Assembly: GCA_003483745.1 (NCBI GenBank)
Contig: DMYD01000032.1
Coordinates: 36,677-64,497 of the forward strand
Reading direction: 5' to 3'
From: Roseburia sp.
GTDB lineage: Bacteria > Bacillota > Clostridia > Lachnospirales > Lachnospiraceae
DNA: 27,821 nt
Shown: in pieces, positions 23,225 through 27,821 of the stretch
Position numbering within the stretch: the stretch's first letter is position 1
Layout: each line of letters starts with the position of its first letter
Translations under genes and position numbers: made by a program
The notes under the pieces: model-generated
The model's database searches: none
Told to the model about the DNA's origin: nothing
What the model saw: the letters and a program-made list of their open reading frames with translations, nothing else

Positions 23225-24178
23225 ATGAAAAGAGATTATTATGAAGTACTTGGAATTGATAAAAATGCGGATGCGTCCGCGATAAAGAAAGCATATCGAA
23301 AACTTGCCAAGAAATATCATCCGGATACGAATGCGGGTAATCCGAAGGCAGAACAGATGTTTAAGGAAGTCACAGAGGCATATTCTGTGTTAAATGATCC
23401 GGAGAAAAAGAAATTATACGATCAGTACGGAATGGCTGCATTTGAGGAGGGATTTTCCGAAGAACAGGCAAGGCGTGCTGCAAATGGAGGTGCATTTTCC
23501 GGATTTCATTTTGAAAATGGCGAGGCAGGTGATTTCTGGGATGATATGTTCGGTCAGTTCTTTAGCGGAGGCAGCAGAAACAGCCGGACGGGCCATGGTT
23601 TTGGAAATGGTGGATTCTATCAGGAATTTACCGGAGGAAGCGGTGGTGGTCACTTTGGCGGAGGGCGTGATGTGGAAGCGGAAGTGACCCTGGATTTCGA
23701 TGAGGCCGCATTAGGGTGTGAAAAAGTCGTAAGATTAAATGGCAGTGATGGAAAGATCCAGTCGTTTAAGGTGCGCATACCAGCAGGTATGGACGATGGA
23801 GAACAATTAAGGTTGAAAGGAAAAGGGCATACCGGTGCTGATGGCACCACCGGCGATCTGTTCTTAAAGATAAAGATCCGTCCAAAGAATGGCTGTGAGC
23901 GAAAAGGACTTGATGTTTATACGACCGTCACAATTCCGTATGCGACAGCAGCACTTGGTGGAAAAGCAAGAATCCATACACTTTATGGAGATGTGGACTG
24001 TAATATCAAAGGTGGAACACAGGATGGAAGTAAGATAAGACTGCGGGGAAAAGGAATTGTTTCCAGAAAAAATCCGTCCGTGCATGGGGATCAGTACGTG
24101 AAAGTACAGATTCAGGTGCCAAAATACTTAAGCCCTGAGGCAAAACAAAAATTACAGGAATACAGTGCAATGTGTTAA
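23225..24178 (+). CDS. DnaJ-class (CbpA-like) co-chaperone without zinc finger
   Basis: This is a 317-residue type B (class II) J protein that stimulates DnaK ATPase. The J domain (about 4-68) has YYEVLGIDKNA and the essential HPD at 32-34. A Gly/Phe-rich linker (about 75-150) follows. The C-terminal substrate-binding domains I and II (about 160-312) contain VRIPAGMDDGEQLRLKGKG in shortened form, GDLFLKIKI and GDQYVKVQI. No CxxCxGxG repeats are present, which separates it from canonical DnaJ. The start follows GGAGG by ten bases; the upstream TTG (23204) would lie in the T-tract of the leader hairpin. The CIRCE site makes it part of the heat-shock regulon although hrcA-grpE-dnaK is not beside it here. 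Confidence 0.93.
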   Translation: MKRDYYEVLGIDKNADASAIKKAYRKLAKKYHPDTNAGNPKAEQMFKEVTEAYSVLNDPEKKKLYDQYGMAAFEEGFSEEQARRAANGGAFSGFHFENGEAGDFWDDMFGQFFSGGSRNSRTGHGFGNGGFYQEFTGGSGGGHFGGGRDVEAEVTLDFDEAALGCEKVVRLNGSDGKIQSFKVRIPAGMDDGEQLRLKGKGHTGADGTTGDLFLKIKIRPKNGCERKGLDVYTTVTIPYATAALGGKARIHTLYGDVDCNIKGGTQDGSKIRLRGKGIVSRKNPSVHGDQYVKVQIQVPKYLSPEAKQKLQEYSAMC

Positions 24179-24183
24179 GGAAA

Positions 24184-24226
24184 ATAGCCCTGCATGTAAC
24201 GTGTGTTACATGTGGGGCTGTTTTTT
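24184..24226 (+). terminator. Strong intrinsic terminator after the J-protein gene
   Basis: A stem of about 15 pairs joins 24186-24200 with 24205-24219 (GCATGTAAC opposite GTTACATG, then GCCC opposite GGGC), with a GTGT loop and six Ts at 24221-24226. Confidence 0.93.
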
Positions 24227-24347
24227 CATTCATAGGAAATTACGTTCTATGAATGAAAAGCCCTCCGGGCGGGATGCGCATCTCGCGGAGAAGAAGTTAG
24301 CTGTAAACAGCACCGCTCGAGCGCGAAAGAGTCGCAAGCGACTCTTT
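24227..24347. repeat. Cluster of consecutive palindromes (REP-like intergenic element)
   Basis: Five dyads stand in a row: CATTCATAG/CTATGAATG (24227-24255); a long GC-rich hairpin (24263-24290, CTCCG to CGGAG with inner palindrome GATGCGCATC); GCTG-TAAA-CAGC (24300-24311); the palindrome CGCTCGAGCG (24314-24323); and AAAGAGTCGC/GCGACTCTTT (24326-24347). GC content is clearly higher than nearby. The last dyad ends on the stop codon of the flippase gene and could be its terminator. No reading frame is supported. Confidence 0.6.
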
Positions 24348-25690
24348 TATCTGCTTTTTTGAGGAAGAACTTTGACAAGAAGAATGAGAATGGAGAGAAG
24401 AGCCACCACCGCCTGACTGGCAAGAATCCCCCAGAGATAGCTTTTGATTCCCCAGACAGGGACAGCGAGCAGAACAAACAGGATTCTTATGGTACAGGAG
24501 ATCAGGTTTAATTCAAAGGTAATGCCGGGGTGACCGAGACCATGCAGGATACTGCTTAGCGTGGAACTAAGATACAGAAATGGACAGAGCCAGCCGAGTG
24601 TTGCAATAAACGTTCCGGCGAGTGCATTTTTAAATAAAAAATTTCCGAGAAAGTTTCCGGTAACAAGAAATCCGGCAGTTGAGATAAAGCCGAGCATAAG
24701 GCAGGACTCGATCGTTTTTTTTATGGTATAGAGGATTTTTTCCCTTTTGCCGGCAGCCTGTGCCTCTGATATTGTAGGGAGCAGCAAAACGGAAACAGAA
24801 TTTGTGATCACGGAAGGAAACATGATGACAGACATTGCCATTCCGGTGAGAATACCATAGACACTGAGAGCTTCTGACTGCGTATAGCCGAAGGCTAAAA
24901 GGCGGTTGGGCAGCATGACATTTTCAAACCCGGCAAACAAATTTAAAACGATCCGATTTGAGGTTAAGGGAACTGCCATGGAGAGCAGATTTTTGGTGCA
25001 GACATACAGACTTTTCCTGCTTTTGCCGGGGGTGCGCCGGTTTCCATCGGAGATCCGGAAAACACTGACCGATACCAGTGTGCTCGCCGCCTCACCGCAG
25101 ACGATTCCCCAGACGACCATGGAAAGTGTCAAAGATTTTCCTTCGCTGACAGCAATCTGATGCATCAGATAAACACTTCCAACGCGTGCTAACTGCTCTG
25201 CCAGCTGGCAGAGTGAAGGAACAGCAGTTTTTTTAAATCCATAATAATAACCGTTGATACAGGCGTGGATACAACAGGGGATAAAGGAAAAGGACAGAAC
25301 GGTAAGGAGCGGTGTACATCGTTTATCGCCCAGCCAGGAGACGGCAATAAAATCTGCATAGTGATAAAGGAAAATGCTGCAGAATGTGGAAAGGCATAAG
25401 GAGATGAAAAGGCCGATTGAAAGATAGATTTTTGCACCGGCTTCATTTTTTCTGCCAACTTCCATGGAAACAAATTTGGATATAGAGGTCTGGATTCCTG
25501 CGGTAGTGAAAGCAAAACAAATGGCGGTTACGGGAGCGATGAGCTGATAAATGCCGAGACCTTCTGCACCAATGGTACGTGATAAGAATATTCTATAGAA
25601 GAAACCTATGATGCGGGTGAGAATTCCGGCGAGAGTAAGAAAGAGAGTTCCGGTTAGAAGCGCACTTTTGGTGGAAGATAATTTTTTCAA
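24347..25690 (-). CDS. SpoVB/MurJ-like polysaccharide flippase
   Basis: This is a 447-residue membrane protein of the MOP superfamily with about 12 TM helices. The first segment, LTGTLFLTLAGILTRIIGFFYRIFLSR in shortened form (TRIIGFFYRI), followed by GAEGLGIYQLIAPV, is characteristic of the SpoVB/polysaccharide biosynthesis group. SpoVB-like proteins flip lipid-linked precursors for cortex or peptidoglycan. The protein is somewhat shorter than Bacillus SpoVB (about 518). The start is TTG with GGAGG six bases upstream on the minus strand. It is divergent from the cysteine desulfurase, separated by 71 bases with a dyad in between. Confidence 0.9.
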   Translation of the reverse strand: MKKLSSTKSALLTGTLFLTLAGILTRIIGFFYRIFLSRTIGAEGLGIYQLIAPVTAICFAFTTAGIQTSISKFVSMEVGRKNEAGAKIYLSIGLFISLCLSTFCSIFLYHYADFIAVSWLGDKRCTPLLTVLSFSFIPCCIHACINGYYYGFKKTAVPSLCQLAEQLARVGSVYLMHQIAVSEGKSLTLSMVVWGIVCGEAASTLVSVSVFRISDGNRRTPGKSRKSLYVCTKNLLSMAVPLTSNRIVLNLFAGFENVMLPNRLLAFGYTQSEALSVYGILTGMAMSVIMFPSVITNSVSVLLLPTISEAQAAGKREKILYTIKKTIESCLMLGFISTAGFLVTGNFLGNFLFKNALAGTFIATLGWLCPFLYLSSTLSSILHGLGHPGITFELNLISCTIRILFVLLAVPVWGIKSYLWGILASQAVVALLSILILLVKVLPQKSR

Positions 25691-25703
25691 TAGAAACCTC
25701 CAA

Positions 25704-25726
25704 AGTCTGCCGGAAAATCCGGACTT
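25704..25726. promoter_or_regulatory. Dyad between divergent flippase and desulfurase genes
   Basis: CCGGA-AAA-TCCGG (25710-25722) is a perfect five-base-pair dyad. AAGT before it and ACTT after it extend the symmetry with a three-base offset. It may be an operator for either gene. Confidence 0.4.
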
Positions 25727-25761
25727 GGTTCATTTTAATATATGAAGGAAGTGGAGAGAAA

Positions 25762-26922
25762 ATGAGTTCGATTGAAAATAAGGGGAAGATAATTTATTTA
25801 GATAATGCTGCGACAACGAGGATGTCAGAAGAAGTGAAAGAGGCGATGAATCCGTATCTGGAAGATAAGTTTGGAAATGCGTCCACAATGTATGGATATG
25901 GGGAATCATCAAGACAGGCGTTAGAGAAAGCAAGAAAAACGATTGCGGGTACACTAGAGGCAAAGCCATCAGAAATTTTTTTTACATCCGGCGGTTCGGA
26001 GTCGGATAACTGGGCGGTAAAATGTATTGCAGGGGAGTATAAGCATAAGGGAATGCATATCATTACAAGTAAGATAGAACATCATGCCATCTTAAATTCC
26101 TGCAAATATTTAGAAGAACTTGGGTATGAAGTGACCTATCTGGATGTGGATGAATATGGAATGGTATCACCGGAGGCAGTGTATCACGCAATCCGGGAAG
26201 ATACGACATTGATCACGATCATGTTTGGAAATAACGAGGTGGGAACGATCGAACCGATTCTGTCAATCGGAAAAATTGCAAGAGAAAAAAATGTACTGTT
26301 CCACACGGATGCTGTGCAGGCGTACGCGCAGGTTCCTATCTCCGTGCGTCATTATCCGGTGGATCTTTTAAGTGCAAGTGCACATAAATTTCATGGACCT
26401 AAGGGGGTGGGATTTTTATATATCAGGGAAGGGGTGCAGATTCCATCTTTTATCCATGGCGGTGCGCAGGAAAAAGGAAAGCGTGCCGGAACGGAGAATA
26501 TAGCTGGAATCGTAGGCATGGGAAAAGCGGCGGAGATCGCGGCAAGAGGGATGCAGGCCGGAATGTACCGGGAAACGATGCTCCGCAATTACCTGATCGA
26601 AAAGATCATGCATGAGATCCCGGAGGTCCGGGTCAACGGACACAGGACAAAAAGGCTTCCGGGAAATGTATCTGTCAGTTTCCGTGGGGTGGACGGTGCA
26701 TCCTTATTAATTCTCTTAGATGAAGATGGAATCTGTGCATCCGGTGGTTCTGCATGTAATACGGGGGAGAGCAGGGTATCGTATGTGATAAAAGAGCTTG
26801 GAGTACCGGAAGATTATGCGGCAGGAACCATTCGAATGACACTTTGCAGAGACACAAGACGGGAGGATGTTGATGCGGCGGTAGATTCTTTAAAGCGCAA
26901 TATAGAAAGACTGAGAGACTGA
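25762..26922 (+). CDS. Cysteine desulfurase, NifS/IscS family
   Basis: This 386-residue PLP enzyme removes sulfur from cysteine for Fe-S clusters or tRNA thiolation. Conserved features include YLDNAATTRMSEEV at the N-terminus, TSGGSESDNWAVK, IEHHAILNS, FGNNEVGTIEPI, HTDAVQA (PLP-binding Asp and nearby residues), the Schiff-base lysine Lys209 in SASAHKFHGPKG, and the catalytic loop SGGSACNTGE with Cys332. Length and loop size fit. No iscU/nifU or thiI neighbour is visible, so the sulfur acceptor is unknown. The start follows GGAGAG; the gene is divergent from the flippase and upstream of a HAD phosphatase. Confidence 0.95.
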   Translation: MSSIENKGKIIYLDNAATTRMSEEVKEAMNPYLEDKFGNASTMYGYGESSRQALEKARKTIAGTLEAKPSEIFFTSGGSESDNWAVKCIAGEYKHKGMHIITSKIEHHAILNSCKYLEELGYEVTYLDVDEYGMVSPEAVYHAIREDTTLITIMFGNNEVGTIEPILSIGKIAREKNVLFHTDAVQAYAQVPISVRHYPVDLLSASAHKFHGPKGVGFLYIREGVQIPSFIHGGAQEKGKRAGTENIAGIVGMGKAAEIAARGMQAGMYRETMLRNYLIEKIMHEIPEVRVNGHRTKRLPGNVSVSFRGVDGASLLILLDEDGICASGGSACNTGESRVSYVIKELGVPEDYAAGTIRMTLCRDTRREDVDAAVDSLKRNIERLRD

Positions 26923-26991
26923 TATCCCGAATCTTTCAGAAAAAACGGTTCCGGGGGAGTGGAAAATAAAACAGCATAAAAAAATGGGATG

Positions 26992-27000
26992 TGTTACAAT
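26992..27000 (+). promoter_or_regulatory. Possible extended -10 for the HAD gene
   Basis: TGTTACAAT with no convincing -35. The start codon lies 31 bases downstream. Confidence 0.35.
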
Positions 27001-27030
27001 GGAGAAAAACAAAAGAAACTGAGGAATAAA

Positions 27031-27681
27031 ATGAAAACAGAATATATTTTTATGGATCTGGATGGAACGATTTCAGACCCGAAAGAGGGAATCACAAAGG
27101 CGGTGGCACATGCACTCTCATATTATGGAATTCAGGTTGAAAATCTGGATCTGTTAGAGAAATTTATTGGACCGCCGCTTTTGGATTCATTCCGGGATTT
27201 TTATGGATTTACAGAGGAACAAAGCAGGGAAGCAGTTGAAAAATACAGAGAGTATTTCAGCAGGCAGGGACTTTTTGAAAATGTTTTATATGACGGAATG
27301 AAAGAATTGCTCACAGAGGTTGTTTCACATGGAAAAAAGATTGTGATTGCAACATCGAAGCCGGAAGTATATACGGAGCAGATTCTGAAATATTTTGAAA
27401 TTGAACATTATTTTTGGTTGGTTGCGGGAAGTACGTTAGATGGCAGCCGGAGTAAAAAAGGTGATGTGATACGCTATGCTTTAGATTCCCTGAAAATTAC
27501 TGCTGACCAGGCACTTATGGTCGGAGACAGAAAGCATGATGTAATGGGGGCAAAAGAAAATGGTATGTATTCGATAGGAGTTTTGTATGGTTACGGAGAC
27601 AGAAAAGAACTTGAAGCGGCAGGTGCAGATTGTATTGTTTCTGATGTGAAAAAATTAAAAGAAAAATTAATCAATCTATAA
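27031..27681 (+). CDS. HAD-superfamily phosphatase (Gph-like)
   Basis: This is a 216-residue hydrolase of the phosphoglycolate phosphatase-like subfamily. HAD motif I is DLDGT (9-13, nucleophile and acid/base Asp), followed by a helical cap (about 20-85), motif II in IATSKPE, the motif III lysine in RSKKGDVI, and motif IV GDRKHDVMGAKENG. The start at 27031 has GAGG six bases upstream; an ATG at 26989 is in frame but sits on the predicted -10. Such proteins act on small sugar phosphates, phosphoglycolate or pyrophosphate; the substrate is not predictable. Confidence 0.9.
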   Translation: MKTEYIFMDLDGTISDPKEGITKAVAHALSYYGIQVENLDLLEKFIGPPLLDSFRDFYGFTEEQSREAVEKYREYFSRQGLFENVLYDGMKELLTEVVSHGKKIVIATSKPEVYTEQILKYFEIEHYFWLVAGSTLDGSRSKKGDVIRYALDSLKITADQALMVGDRKHDVMGAKENGMYSIGVLYGYGDRKELEAAGADCIVSDVKKLKEKLINL

Positions 27682-27753
27682 AGAAAAATTAATTAAAACT
27701 GAAACTAAAAACATGGAAAAAGTACTGAATTGGAAGAAAAATGTGAAAATGGC

Positions 27754-27821
27754 TTGATGATAGCAGATTACTGTGGTAAAGTGAAAGAAGATTATTCACA
27801 AAACAAGGAGGCAAATCCTCT
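27754..27821 (+). promoter_or_regulatory. Promoter and ribosome binding site of a gene beyond the window
   Basis: TTGATG (27754-27759), a 17-base spacer and TAAAGT (27777-27782), then AAGGAGG about 25 bases later near the window end. The start codon should lie just beyond base 27821. The rest of the gap after the HAD gene (27682-27753) is AT-rich and holds nothing I recognise. Confidence 0.5.

Noticed and set aside
24227..24347. tRNA gene
   Set aside because: Several stems are present but there is no T-loop, no anticodon arm of the right size and no CCA-proximal acceptor stem.
1..27821. Mobile element, prophage or defence island
   Set aside because: I saw no transposase, integrase, phage structural genes, toxin-antitoxin pair or target-site duplications; all genes are housekeeping, sporulation, transport or signalling types.

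Overview
The window looks like chromosomal DNA of an anaerobic, endospore-forming Firmicute, most likely a Lachnospiraceae (Roseburia/Agathobacter-like) gut clostridium. The reasons are moderately low GC, GGAGG-type ribosome binding sites, sporulation genes (gpr, spoIIP, a SpoVB-like flippase, a Csp-like subtilase), a HrcA/CIRCE heat-shock operator, a FeoA-FeoB fusion under a Fur-like box, and the conserved order comEC-holA-rpsT-gpr-spoIIP. The genus is an inference. I see no phage, insertion sequence, CRISPR array, rRNA or tRNA.

Layout. (1) 1-5441: an envelope-sensing operon, made of an OmpR-type response regulator (cut at its phospho-acceptor Asp codon by the window edge), a HAMP histidine kinase, a lipoprotein with two GerMN domains, and comEC. 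(2) 5425-9457: holA, then rpsT on the opposite strand with a consensus promoter and a UUG start, then the sporulation pair gpr-spoIIP. (3) 9440-11939: a PAP2 phosphatase and a convergent asnB, separated by a bidirectional terminator. (4) 11940-14558: four 22-bp tandem repeats fill the space between the asnB promoter and the promoter of a membrane-bound degenerate-GGDEF/HD-GYP protein. (5) 14559-18364: a DUF975 membrane protein, a Csp-like S8 protease whose start codon follows a hairpin and T-tract, a small two-TM protein and a NUDIX hydrolase. (6) 18361-22286: a MATE exporter (minus strand) and the FeoA-FeoB iron transporter. (7) 22287-24226: a leaderless NodB-type deacetylase and a CbpA-like J protein, the latter behind a CIRCE operator and a long structured leader that ends in a terminator-like hairpin. 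(8) 24227-27821: a cluster of GC-rich palindromes, a SpoVB/MurJ-like flippase (minus), a NifS-like cysteine desulfurase, a HAD phosphatase, and a promoter plus ribosome binding site for a gene just past the window.

How the parts fit. Most genes are housekeeping, sporulation or envelope functions. The novelty is in regulation: the 22-bp repeat array between divergent promoters, the two-layer control region of the J protein, the hairpin in front of the subtilase, and the two-component system paired with a GerMN lipoprotein, which resembles actinobacterial MtrAB-LpqB. I found no obvious new multi-gene defence or mobile system. No gene-free stretch exceeds about 235 bases.
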